This document shows positions 9,852 through 18,204 of a stretch of DNA of 64,000 bases, piece after piece; the first letter of the stretch is position 1, and the number at the start of each line of letters is the position of its first letter. This DNA is from JBFFMO01 sp041390025 (lineage in GTDB: Bacteria > Myxococcota_A > Bradymonadia > Bradymonadales > Bradymonadaceae), in assembly GCA_041390025.1 (NCBI GenBank), contig JAWKQR010000022.1, forward strand, positions 1-64,000. The letters are read 5' to 3'. Under the pieces are notes generated by a model. That model did no database searches. It had not been told where the DNA came from and was given only the letters and a program-made list of their open reading frames with translations. The position numbers and the translations under genes are program-made.

Positions 9852-11855
9852 TCATTCGCCAAATTCAAACGTCTTGTACGCGTTGTTCTGCCACACAACC
9901 ACGTTGATCCTGCCGCGGTTCCGCGTGCTGATCACATACCATGCGCCCCTCTGAATGCCACGCTGCGCGGCCGCGGTGCCGGGGATAGCGTCGATGATCA
10001 GGCCATTGCCACTGGGCACCAACTTGGCCCCGAGCGCGGCTTCGACCTGCGCCAAACCCACCGGTGTCCAAGCGCCCACAGCCTGATCCAGAACGACCTT
10101 ACCTTCGACCAATCGGCCCTGCCCCATCCGCGGAGACACCGCCAACACCTCCGCGCCCGCTGGAATACGGACCTGCGATGGCAGATTGCCCGCGCTTTGA
10201 GTCTGTGCCAGTAAGGCATCCCCTTTGATTACGCCGATCCACGCACCTGTCACGGCGGCGTTTCGGTCGTCGACAACATGGAAACTCTTGGTGGGGGTGA
10301 CGTTGACCTCGATGGTGACTTCAGACGACGTCGCCTCCACGTCCCGCTCGACGGTTTCAGTTCCAGCAATCAAGACCAACCGAAATCGCTCATGGCGTGT
10401 CGCGACGCGGATATGGTCGTCGAATACGGGCACTGCGATTCGCGTGTCGTCGAGCACAACAAACGCTTTGGTCAGCTTGAGCGGCCAGTCGCCAACGACA
10501 AAGATCTTCCGGAACGTCATGGGCGGGATATTGACCTCCACCGCCTGCTTCAATTCGCCTTTCCACGTGAAGGGCCCTTCCGTGGTTTGAATTCGAATCG
10601 TAGCTGGACCGCGCTCGCATCCGCGCACGACCCAGTCTCGGCCCTGACCCTGTGTTTCACACGCTCCCGAAATGTCGCTCGTCACGTCAAATGTGACGAC
10701 CTCGGCGCCGCGCACCCGAACACGTTTCTCGGGAGGCGGGTCTCCCCCCAACACCAACGTCATCGATGCGGCGGCAACCTTCTTTGGGGATCGGAAGCGT
10801 CCAAGGGTCGCCGTGATTACCGCGTCGGAGGGCACCGCTTCGAATGTGACCTCGCCGCGCCCATCGGTGGGCTTCGACGCATGTTCCAAGGCCGTGGACC
10901 ATGCGACGGTCGCGCCGGCGACTGGCGACTTGCTCTTGGACACCACGGACACTCTCACCGGCACTGCGGGTTGCATGACGATCTTCGCCGGTTCGACCCG
11001 GGATGGCTCAAACTGGTAAGTTTGCGTGGCCGAAAATCCCGCAGCAACGGCCAGAAGCCGCGTCGACTGCATAGGCAGCTCCGAGAACGCAAACGAACCG
11101 GTGGCGTCGGTCGAGGTCAAAGCGACGACGCGATCGCCTTGAATCGCCGAAACCGTGGCCGCGATAGGAGTGTCTTGCCCGTCGACCACGGTGCCTCGTA
11201 TGTAGGCAGACGGCAGAAGTGTCATCGTGACATCGCCGTCTGAAGTCGTCGACTGCGGCAGAAAACCGGGGGCTTTTGCGGTGAACGTGTACGGTTGCTC
11301 CGGCAACCAAAACCTCGCGCACCCAGCGCTGTTGAGCTCCTGTGTGTCGTGCAGAAACCCAATGACCGCAAGACTCGCCCGCACTTGACCGCGAGTGATG
11401 GCCGTTTTGCCGTCGCTGACGCAGACCGTGTAGGCTTTTGCCGCCACAAGGTCCACACGAGGGTCTGCGAGGTCAACCGGTCCCCAGAAACCCCGCACGC
11501 GCGTCATGATTCGCACCTCCGCATCGTCAAGCGGCTCGTCGTCCACTGTGGCCGCCACGACCACATCGCCGCTCGCGGTCTTCCCTTCGAAAGGCGGATA
11601 GATCGCGGCAGCCCCGATCTCAACGGTCGCGGGTCCGTCTTCTGGTGCAAGCGCCACATGAAACTTCGTTGCCCGTGCGTTGGCATCCGAGCCTGCGTCC
11701 TCGACGCGGAGCGCGGCATCACCCATGGGAGCCACCACCGTATCGGCCGGGCTTGGGGCATTGGCTGGGGGCGTCACATCGCGGTCGGCGTTCAGCCACG
11801 CCAAGGCCGCCGACAAGACCCCCAATCCAAGAAAAACCCAAATCCAACGCTTCAT
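9852..11855 (-). CDS. Membrane-anchored protein with carboxypeptidase-regulatory-like repeats and C-terminal PDZ-like domain
   Basis: 667 residues. An N-terminal anchor or signal (WIWVFLGLGVLSAALAWLNA) is followed by a Pro/Ala linker and several Ig/transthyretin-like modules with the pattern IRGTVVDGQDTPIAATV, TDATGSFAFSELP, RVSVVSKSKSPVAGATV and DGRGEVTFEAVP, as in CarboxypepD_reg domains. The last 70 residues look like a PDZ-type module (GNGLIIDAIPGTAAAQRGIQRG). It is likely held in the inner membrane and faces the periplasm. It starts the operon that continues with the DUF432-like gene and mscS. Function not known. Confidence 0.75.
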   Translation of the reverse strand: MKRWIWVFLGLGVLSAALAWLNADRDVTPPANAPSPADTVVAPMGDAALRVEDAGSDANARATKFHVALAPEDGPATVEIGAAAIYPPFEGKTASGDVVVAATVDDEPLDDAEVRIMTRVRGFWGPVDLADPRVDLVAAKAYTVCVSDGKTAITRGQVRASLAVIGFLHDTQELNSAGCARFWLPEQPYTFTAKAPGFLPQSTTSDGDVTMTLLPSAYIRGTVVDGQDTPIAATVSAIQGDRVVALTSTDATGSFAFSELPMQSTRLLAVAAGFSATQTYQFEPSRVEPAKIVMQPAVPVRVSVVSKSKSPVAGATVAWSTALEHASKPTDGRGEVTFEAVPSDAVITATLGRFRSPKKVAAASMTLVLGGDPPPEKRVRVRGAEVVTFDVTSDISGACETQGQGRDWVVRGCERGPATIRIQTTEGPFTWKGELKQAVEVNIPPMTFRKIFVVGDWPLKLTKAFVVLDDTRIAVPVFDDHIRVATRHERFRLVLIAGTETVERDVEATSSEVTIEVNVTPTKSFHVVDDRNAAVTGAWIGVIKGDALLAQTQSAGNLPSQVRIPAGAEVLAVSPRMGQGRLVEGKVVLDQAVGAWTPVGLAQVEAALGAKLVPSGNGLIIDAIPGTAAAQRGIQRGAWYVISTRNRGRINVVVWQNNAYKTFEFGE

Positions 11856-11872
11856 GTGTTACTCAAATGCCT

Positions 11873-11900
11873 TTGCGTGGCCGCTCAGTCCGCGTACATT
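11873..11900 (+). promoter_or_regulatory. Possible promoter of accC
   Basis: TTGCGT at 11873-11878, a 16-base spacer and TACATT at 11895-11900, 36 bases before the accC ATG and just upstream of the divergent operon start. Each box matches only 4 of 6 consensus bases. Confidence 0.35.
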
Positions 11901-11935
11901 ACGCCCGATTTTCTTCGCATTCTAAGGAAAGACGC

Positions 11936-13285
11936 ATGTTTAATAAGCTCCTTGTCGCCAATCGCGGTGAAATCGCGGCTCGCATCGTGCGCACCTGCAA
12001 GCGCTTGGTATCCCGACGGTCGCCATCTACAGCGAAGCCGACGAAGCGCGCCACATACCCACTACTCGCCGATGAGGCGTATCTGGTCGGTCCAGCTCAC
12101 GTGACGCAGAGTTACCTTAACATCGAGCGTATCCTACAAATTGCATTGGATACCGGCTGCGACGCCGTCCACCCCGGGTATGGCCTGCTGAGCGAAAACG
12201 GTACGTTCGTGCACGCCGTGCGCGAGGCGGGAATGACCTTCATCGGTCCAAGCGCCGACGTCATGCGCTTGATGGGCGACAAAGCTGCCGCGCGTGCCTT
12301 TGCCACGCAAGCGGGCGTCCCGGTCGTTCCTGGCTCTCAAGGCGAGATCAACGACGAAGACGCCGCGGTCGAGTTTGCGGAGTCGTTCGGATACCCCGTG
12401 CTGGTCAAAGCTTCGGCAGGCGGCGGCGGTATTGGGATGAAGATCGCGCGCAAAGAAAAGGCGCTGCGAAAGGCCATGCAAGAGTGCCAGCGACGCGGCG
12501 AGTCGGCGTTTGGCAACGCCGGCGTCTACCTTGAGCGTTACGTCGAAGACCCACGACACATCGAAATCCAGGTCTTTGGAGACGCCCACGGAAACGTGAT
12601 TCATCTGTTCGAGCGCGAGTGCAGCGTACAGCGCCGCCACCAAAAGGTGATCGAGGAATCACCCGCGCCGGTCATGGCGAAGTTCCCCGGCCTTCGTGAC
12701 CGCATGGCACAAGCCGCGGTCGACCTGAGCAAAGCCGCAAAGTACGAAAACGCGGGAACCATCGAATTCATCGTCTCGCCCGAAGGTGAGTTTTTCTTCA
12801 TCGAAATGAACACCCGGCTCCAAGTCGAACATCCGGTGACCGAGCTGGTCACGGGGCTGGACTTGGTCGAACTTCAACTTCGGGTCGCGAAAGGCGAAGC
12901 GCTTCCGCAGCAGTCATCGCTTCATCAAGCCGGGCATGCGATCGAGTGTCGCATCTACGCCGAAGATCCCGATCGCATGTTTATGCCTCAGCCTGGGCAC
13001 ATCACAGACTACGTTGAACCCACCGGCGAAGGCGTACGCGTCGATAGCGGCGTGCGCGGCGACTGGGACGTCACACCCTACTATGACCCCATGATCGCCA
13101 AGTTGGCGGTGCACGCGGATTCGCGCGACGCGGCGCGGGCACGCATGGCCAAGGCCCTTGACGAATTCACGATCGGCGGCCTGACCACAAACCGCGCCAT
13201 GCACCGACGCCTGATGGACGACGCGCAGTTTGCGGCGGGAGACTTTCACACAGGCTGGCTCGAAGAATGGGTCAAGGCCACTTAA
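11936..13285 (+). CDS. accC: Biotin carboxylase (acyl-CoA carboxylase subunit), with local double frameshift
   Basis: About 449 residues from the ATG at 11936 (AAGGAAAGACGC before it). ATP-grasp enzyme that carboxylates biotin on a carrier protein. Visible motifs: FNKLLVANRGEIAARIVRTC, HPGYGLLSEN, KASAGGGGIGMKIA (ATP loop), ERYVEDPRHIEIQV, FFIEMNTRLQVEHPVTE and AKGEALPQQ. Between about 12007 and 12060 about 17 codons read out of frame: restoring a G at 12007-12008 gives GIPTVAIYSEADEARH, and a second indel near 12060 returns to frame. The two errors cancel, so the reading stays open. A biotin carrier gene follows; no carboxyltransferase is in the window. Confidence 0.92.
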   Translation: MFNKLLVANRGEIAARIVRTCKRLVSRRSPSTAKPTKRATYPLLADEAYLVGPAHVTQSYLNIERILQIALDTGCDAVHPGYGLLSENGTFVHAVREAGMTFIGPSADVMRLMGDKAAARAFATQAGVPVVPGSQGEINDEDAAVEFAESFGYPVLVKASAGGGGIGMKIARKEKALRKAMQECQRRGESAFGNAGVYLERYVEDPRHIEIQVFGDAHGNVIHLFERECSVQRRHQKVIEESPAPVMAKFPGLRDRMAQAAVDLSKAAKYENAGTIEFIVSPEGEFFFIEMNTRLQVEHPVTELVTGLDLVELQLRVAKGEALPQQSSLHQAGHAIECRIYAEDPDRMFMPQPGHITDYVEPTGEGVRVDSGVRGDWDVTPYYDPMIAKLAVHADSRDAARARMAKALDEFTIGGLTTNRAMHRRLMDDAQFAAGDFHTGWLEEWVKAT

Positions 13286-13349
13286 CGAACATTGACGTCA
13301 CCGTGGTTGTGACTGAGATTACGGCACCTAACGCATTTTGGAGAAGCGC

Positions 13350-13571
13350 ATGGCTCACGAGATCAAAGCCCATATCACGGGCACCATTTGGAAAATCCAA
13401 GTCGCAGTCGGCGACGAGGTCGAAGAAGACGACGACTTCGTGATTCTGGAATCCATGAAGATGGAAATGCCGATTGCCGCAGAATTTGACTGCGTGGTCA
13501 CCGAGATTCGGGCCGCCGAAGGCGACGCCGTCGAAGAAGGCCAAGTGCTGCTTGTGGTCGAAGAAGCCTAA
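13350..13571 (+). CDS. Biotinyl-domain carrier protein (BCCP-like)
   Basis: 73 residues, a single biotin/lipoyl-attachment domain with the biotinylation motif ESMKMEMP; the second Met-Lys-Met Lys receives biotin. ATG at 13350 follows GGAGAAGCGC. It is far shorter than E. coli AccB and lacks the N-terminal extension, like the free carriers of acyl-CoA or oxaloacetate-type carboxylases. It lies 64 bases downstream of accC and is presumably carboxylated by it. Its TAA overlaps the murD stop on the other strand (CTAA). Confidence 0.88.
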   Translation: MAHEIKAHITGTIWKIQVAVGDEVEEDDDFVILESMKMEMPIAAEFDCVVTEIRAAEGDAVEEGQVLLVVEEA

Positions 13572-14887
13572 GCCCGCAACCTGCGCACGGCTTCTTGATA
13601 GACCTCGCCGCGGTGCGCGTAACTCTTGAACATGTCAAAGCTCGAACATGCCGGACTCAGCACAACCGCGCCCTCCCCGGCTGCAAGCGCATGACTGCGC
13701 TCTACAGCGAGCTCAAGCGAGTCTTCGACTGTCACACGTGGATGCCCCACCGCACGCAACGCGTCGGCGAGACGCGGCGCGATCTCTCCGATCAGCACCA
13801 CGGCTTTCGCACGTTCGGTCAACATGGACGCAAACTGTGTAAGCTCCAACCCCTTATCCACCCCCCCGGCGATCACGACCAATGGTCCAGACAGGCTCTT
13901 GATGCCGGCCATCGCTGCGTGCGCATTGGTGGCCTTGGAATCGTCGTAGAACCAGACTCCGCCCACTTCTGCGACAGGTTCAACGCGATGTGCGAGCGGA
14001 CGAAAGCTCGCCACGGCGTCGCGCATCTCGTCGAAGTCGATGCCGGCGGCATGTGCGAGTTGTGCCGCGGCCATGATGTTCATCGCGTTGTGTCGCCCCT
14101 TGAGTCGGCAGGACGAAAGCTCTAGCCACGGTTCGCTCGCACGGTAAATGGTGGTGTCGTCGGCCCAAAAATCATCGCCTTTTTGACCATAGGTCTTGAC
14201 CACCCCGCCAAAAGTGGGAATCCACGATGCGATGTGACGGTCGGTGGTATTGAAGACACCGACATCCTGGGCCCCTGAGAACTTCACAAGTCGGTGTTTA
14301 GCCTCCACATAGGCTTCGAAGCTTGGAAAATAGTCGAGGTGATCCTCTGCAATGTTGGTAAACGCCGACGCGTGCGCGCGGAAGTGATGCGTTGACCACA
14401 GCTGAAACGCCGAGATCTCCGCGACGACGTAGTCACCCGCCCCAAAGTCGTCGACCACTTCACACAAGGGCGTGCCAATGTTGCCGGCAGCTGTCGTGCG
14501 ACGACCACACGATTCCAAGATATGCGCCGTGAGCGCTGTTGTCGTCGTCTTCCCGTCCGTTCCGGTGATCGCCAAAAACTCGCAAGAGGCTGCGTCGTGC
14601 GCGATCTCGACCTCAGAGACAACCGGCAGGTTGAGCCCTTGAAACACCTCAAGCGTTGGTTTAAGGCCCGGCGATGCCACCACCACCTCTGCGTTGTTCA
14701 CGACGTTCGACCCTAGATGGACCTCAACGTTTGGATGAAGCTTTTCCAGCGACGACGCGAGCGCGTCGGCCGACCGAGGGTCACTGACGACGACCGATTT
14801 TCCCCGCCGGGCGAGCAGATTGGCCGAGGCGACGCCACTTACGCCAAGTCCCCACACGGCAAAACGTTCGAATTCAAACCAGTTCAT
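13568..14887 (-). CDS. murD: UDP-N-acetylmuramoyl-L-alanine:D-glutamate ligase
   Basis: 439 residues, the usual size. It adds D-Glu to UDP-MurNAc-L-Ala in the cytoplasm. Motifs: N-terminal Rossmann WGLGVSGVASANLL, ATP loop TGTDGKTTTTALTAHIL, AEISAFQLW, FTNIAEDHLDYF, ATNAHAAMAGIKSL and VVLSPACSSFDMFKSYAHRG. TGTDGKTTT has Asp where most MurD have Asn (GTNGKTT). Directly after murC, whose stop overlaps the murD start by four bases. Convergent with the biotin carrier gene. Confidence 0.95.
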   Translation of the reverse strand: MNWFEFERFAVWGLGVSGVASANLLARRGKSVVVSDPRSADALASSLEKLHPNVEVHLGSNVVNNAEVVVASPGLKPTLEVFQGLNLPVVSEVEIAHDAASCEFLAITGTDGKTTTTALTAHILESCGRRTTAAGNIGTPLCEVVDDFGAGDYVVAEISAFQLWSTHHFRAHASAFTNIAEDHLDYFPSFEAYVEAKHRLVKFSGAQDVGVFNTTDRHIASWIPTFGGVVKTYGQKGDDFWADDTTIYRASEPWLELSSCRLKGRHNAMNIMAAAQLAHAAGIDFDEMRDAVASFRPLAHRVEPVAEVGGVWFYDDSKATNAHAAMAGIKSLSGPLVVIAGGVDKGLELTQFASMLTERAKAVVLIGEIAPRLADALRAVGHPRVTVEDSLELAVERSHALAAGEGAVVLSPACSSFDMFKSYAHRGEVYQEAVRRLRA

Positions 14888-16314
14888 TCGACCTCATGGG
14901 TCAGCGGGCCGCTGACCAGCGGAGCGTGGTGGTCCGGCACGGAACCGGCACGGACGGCCAGCTCAGCCGCGATGGCGTCAGCCATTCGGAAGAAGTCATC
15001 GCCCCCAAAGAAAATGGCTTGGTCGCCAGGCTTTAACGTCTTCTCGAGGTACGCAGGGATCTGTGTCTGGTCGTCGATGTACGTCACGTTCAAGCCGTTC
15101 TCGCGGATGCGGTCGACCACCGTTTGCGTGCTCACGCCGGGGATCGGGTCTTCTTCGGCCGCATACATCTTCGTGATGATGACCTCGTCGCTGCCCGCAA
15201 AAGCCGTCCCGTACTCATGCTGCAGATATTTGATCAGGGTGTACCGGTAAGGCTTGAAAATGCTGACGATCCGCCCCGGCGAGATGTCACGTGCTGACTC
15301 CAAGACCTTTCGCATGCACGTTGGGTGAGAATTGTAGTCTTTGACCAACGTCACCCCACCACCGTGTACAATGGTGAAACGGTTCTCCATCCCTTGGTAG
15401 GTCGCAAGTGCCGCGCGAATCACCGAAACGTCGACGTTGAGCCGCGTCGCTACAGCGATCGCCGCCATCGCGTTAACAACGTTGTAACGCCCCGGCAGGT
15501 TGAGCTCAAACTCGCCAATCTCGACATTTCGATGGAATGCCTTGAAACGGATTGGCATCTGGGAGTCGCCCAGAATCTCGCCTCGCCACTCCGAATCGTG
15601 TTCGACGCCGTAGCCTGTCGGCCGCATCGCGACGTCAGCGATCATCCGACGATTGCCATCACAGTCCACATTTACAAATGCCTCTTTCAGGCGCGGATTG
15701 TCCTGAAGATAACGTGTCATGCTTCCGATGATGTCGTTGAGGTCGTCGTAGTAGTTCAGATGGTCGAGCTCAAGGAAATTGCACACGACGTAGTCGGTCG
15801 GGACGTTATGGTGAGATCCGTCGCTTTCGTCGACCTCCACGATCATCCAATCGCCCTTGCCAGCCCGTGCATTTGTCCCGAAATTGTTCAGCATCCCGCC
15901 GATGATGAAGCCGGGCTCAAGTCCAGCTTGGTCAAGCACCCACGCGATCATGCTCGAAACGGTGCCCTTGCCGTGTGTGCCCGTCACGCCGACCGTGCGG
16001 TACAAACCGATGAGCTCCGAGAGCACTTCGGAGCGGTGAATCACAGGGATTCCACGTTCTTTTGCAGCCACGAGCTCGACGTTGGTGTCTGGGATGGCCG
16101 TCGAGACGACGACGACGTCAGCACCGTCTAGGTTCGATGGCGCGTGGCCGATAAACACGCGCACGCCTTCGTTTCGAAGCGCATCCGTAATGGCGCTCTC
16201 ACGAACGTCGGATCCAGACACCTCAAAACCGCGCCCGTGAAGGATGCGAGCCACGCCCGATACACCGATCCCGCCGATTCCAAGCAGGTGAATTCTACGT
16301 ACTTCGTTCAGCAT
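14884..16314 (-). CDS. murC: UDP-N-acetylmuramate:L-alanine ligase (MurC family), atypical
   Basis: 476 residues from the ATG at 16314. Mur ligase: Rossmann start RRIHLLGIGGIGVSGVARIL, ATP loop GVTGTHGKGTVSSMIAWVL, EVDESDGSHHNVPTDY, LELDHLNYYDD, LPGRYNVVNAMAAIAVA, and a C-terminal domain with KDYNSHPTCMRKVLES and IFKPYRYTLIKYL. Typical MurC reads GTHGKTT, DYGHHPTE and FQPHRYTR, so this copy diverges at key motifs; GKGT resembles the folylpolyglutamate synthase loop. The murC-murD pairing and overall likeness still make L-alanine addition the best call; Mpl is the alternative. Confidence 0.85.
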   Translation of the reverse strand: MLNEVRRIHLLGIGGIGVSGVARILHGRGFEVSGSDVRESAITDALRNEGVRVFIGHAPSNLDGADVVVVSTAIPDTNVELVAAKERGIPVIHRSEVLSELIGLYRTVGVTGTHGKGTVSSMIAWVLDQAGLEPGFIIGGMLNNFGTNARAGKGDWMIVEVDESDGSHHNVPTDYVVCNFLELDHLNYYDDLNDIIGSMTRYLQDNPRLKEAFVNVDCDGNRRMIADVAMRPTGYGVEHDSEWRGEILGDSQMPIRFKAFHRNVEIGEFELNLPGRYNVVNAMAAIAVATRLNVDVSVIRAALATYQGMENRFTIVHGGGVTLVKDYNSHPTCMRKVLESARDISPGRIVSIFKPYRYTLIKYLQHEYGTAFAGSDEVIITKMYAAEEDPIPGVSTQTVVDRIRENGLNVTYIDDQTQIPAYLEKTLKPGDQAIFFGGDDFFRMADAIAAELAVRAGSVPDHHAPLVSGPLTHEVE

Positions 16315-16456
16315 GACACTCCCTTCATCGGTTGACCTGCGCAGCATTAACACTGCCCTTCAACCGCGTAAAGCGATGGGCGATTCCAATGGCGCGGCGC
16401 TTGCCAACAGCGCGCGTCGTCCGTTAGCTTGCGCGCGAAGACTTGATGGAGCGGAC

Positions 16457-17842
16457 ATGAAACGAACAGTGTTAGCGATCATTTGTGGTTTGGGCTTGAG
16501 CGCTTGTCAGGACGTCGAGCAGCCCACCGTCGTTCTGACCAAGGAACAGTGGACGCAGGTTCAAAAACACCTGCTGAAGTCGGAGCCACAACCAAAATAC
16601 CGAATCGGCGCAACATTCGACGGCAAACTTGAGCTCATCGGGTTCGACGTCACCGAACCTCTGGTGGCGGGCAAACCCGCCACGTTCACATGGTATTGGC
16701 GCGCGCTGACCGATGTGTCTGAAAACTGGAAGGTTTTTGTGCACTTTGACTCCGCGGCAAAACCGTTTCGTCAGAACCTCGACCATGTCCCGGTCAACGA
16801 CCTCTACCCCACGAGCCGCTGGAAGAAAGGCGACATCATCGAAGACGTGCAGACGGTCACCCTCCGAAACGACTGGCCCAACGGTGACGCGACCCCTTAT
16901 ATCGGGCTGTACAAGGGCACCCAGCGCATGAAGCCGAGCGGTCAGGTCAAGCTGACCAAAGAGGGCCAACCCCGTGTCATCGGCGCGACGTTGAAAGTCC
17001 AGGGAAGCTCCCAACACTCCCAACCTGCGCCAGCCTACGCCCTGAAGATGTTGGATGCGAACAGCGCGGCCGCGATCGACGGCCGGCTCGACGAGGCGGT
17101 CTGGGAAAAACTTCCCGAATTGAAGCTCACCCCGTTTGGGAACGCCCCGGCGCTGAAGACCTCAGTCAAGGCCTATGTGACTCCCGAGGCGCTGTTTATT
17201 GGCGCACAGCTTGAGGACACAAACATCTGGGGCAACCTCAACAATCGAGACGCCGACACGTGGACCGAAGAGGTTCTTGAGGTGTTCATCGACCCCAACG
17301 CAGACGGCAAGGATTACCTTGAATTGCAAGTTACGCCGCAGAACACCGTGTTTGACGCGAACTTCAAAGAAAGACTTGGCCAAGGTGAGGGCAGCCGCGA
17401 AGACCAGATTAATGCCGCGCGTGCCTTCAACCTTGAGGGGCTTGAGACGCAGGTGTTTGTAGACGGCACCCTCAATGACGACGCTACGGCCGACAAATCG
17501 TGGACGGTGGAGATCAAGATCCCTCTGGCATCGCTGCCCGGCGTCTCTGCGCCCCTCGCCGCGGGTTCAACGTGGGCAGTTAACGTCTACCGTTTCGACC
17601 GCCCGCAGCCCGGGACAACACACGCGTATGGTTGGAGCACCGGCCCCCGAGGAGACTTCCACCAAGTTGACAAGTTTGGGACATGGAACCTTGGGCCTAG
17701 CACGCAACCCACGATGAATCCCGAGCTGCTCAAGCAGATCGAAAGGAGCATGGATACACGCGTTCGCGACAGGTTGCGACCGCCAGCGCTGACCCAACCC
17801 AAGAAGCCCATCAACGCGGACGAACCCGCCAAGGATCCATGA
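16457..17842 (+). CDS. Lipoprotein with CBM9-like domain
   Basis: 461 residues from the ATG at 16457 (GGAGCGGAC before it). A lipobox GLGLSAC puts Cys at about residue 15, so the protein should be lipid-anchored. The first half (about 45-190) is a beta-rich module of the kind with TWYWRALTDVSENWKVFVHFD. The second half (about 205-410) is a carbohydrate-binding family 9-like domain: AAIDGRLDEAVWEKLP, EALFIGAQLEDTNIW, EEVLEVFIDPNADGKDYLELQV and WTVEIKIPLASLPG. It probably binds sugars or a cofactor at the cell surface. The C-terminus is Pro-rich. Divergent from murC. Confidence 0.82.
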   Translation: MKRTVLAIICGLGLSACQDVEQPTVVLTKEQWTQVQKHLLKSEPQPKYRIGATFDGKLELIGFDVTEPLVAGKPATFTWYWRALTDVSENWKVFVHFDSAAKPFRQNLDHVPVNDLYPTSRWKKGDIIEDVQTVTLRNDWPNGDATPYIGLYKGTQRMKPSGQVKLTKEGQPRVIGATLKVQGSSQHSQPAPAYALKMLDANSAAAIDGRLDEAVWEKLPELKLTPFGNAPALKTSVKAYVTPEALFIGAQLEDTNIWGNLNNRDADTWTEEVLEVFIDPNADGKDYLELQVTPQNTVFDANFKERLGQGEGSREDQINAARAFNLEGLETQVFVDGTLNDDATADKSWTVEIKIPLASLPGVSAPLAAGSTWAVNVYRFDRPQPGTTHAYGWSTGPRGDFHQVDKFGTWNLGPSTQPTMNPELLKQIERSMDTRVRDRLRPPALTQPKKPINADEPAKDP

Positions 17843-17943
17843 TTGGTTGACGTTTTCGCGCAAAAAACGTATTCAAATTGAGTACCTCAGTTTACATCTA
17901 ACGACGTGTCGCCGCTTGGCAGGCGCGGTGGAAAGGACCAACC

Positions 17944-18147
17944 ATGGCGAGTGATAAGCGTAAACAAAGCCTCTACTTCCCCGACGACTACCTCGAGGAA
18001 ATCAAGGCCGAATCCCTTCGACAAGACCGAAGCATGTCATGGCTCGTCCAGAAAGCTTGGGAACTTTCACGTGAAAGAATTCTTGGGTTTCCGTCGGCCA
18101 ATCCCTTGGATGACGAGGACGAGAACGACGACCCACGCGAGAAGTAA
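17944..18147 (+). CDS. Small ribbon-helix-helix-like protein (TIGR04563-like)
   Basis: 67 residues. The pattern KQSLYFPDDYLEEIKAESLR followed by QDRSMSWLVQKAWELSRERI looks like a ribbon-helix-helix DNA-binding unit. From memory it matches a small-protein family (TIGR04563) common in delta-proteobacteria. The C-terminal tail is very acidic (DDEDENDDPREK). A site GGAAAGGACCAACC precedes the ATG. It is probably a DNA-binding regulator; no target is visible. A bidirectional terminator follows. Confidence 0.8.
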   Translation: MASDKRKQSLYFPDDYLEEIKAESLRQDRSMSWLVQKAWELSRERILGFPSANPLDDEDENDDPREK

Positions 18148-18162
18148 CGCATGGTCGTTTCC

Positions 18163-18199
18163 AAAAAAAAGAGCCCGCTTTCGCGGGCTTTTTCTTTTT
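18163..18199. terminator. Bidirectional terminator between the small RHH gene and der
   Basis: Stem AGCCCGC/GCGGGCT (18172-18178 and 18183-18189) with loop TTTC, an A run on the left and a T run on the right. It sits between two convergent genes and can serve both. Confidence 0.88.
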
Positions 18200-18204
18200 G
18201 GGTA

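Noticed and set aside
12005..12062. Real divergent loop in AccC
   Set aside because: The other frame restores GIPTVAIYSEADE, a conserved AccC block; two compensating indels are more likely.
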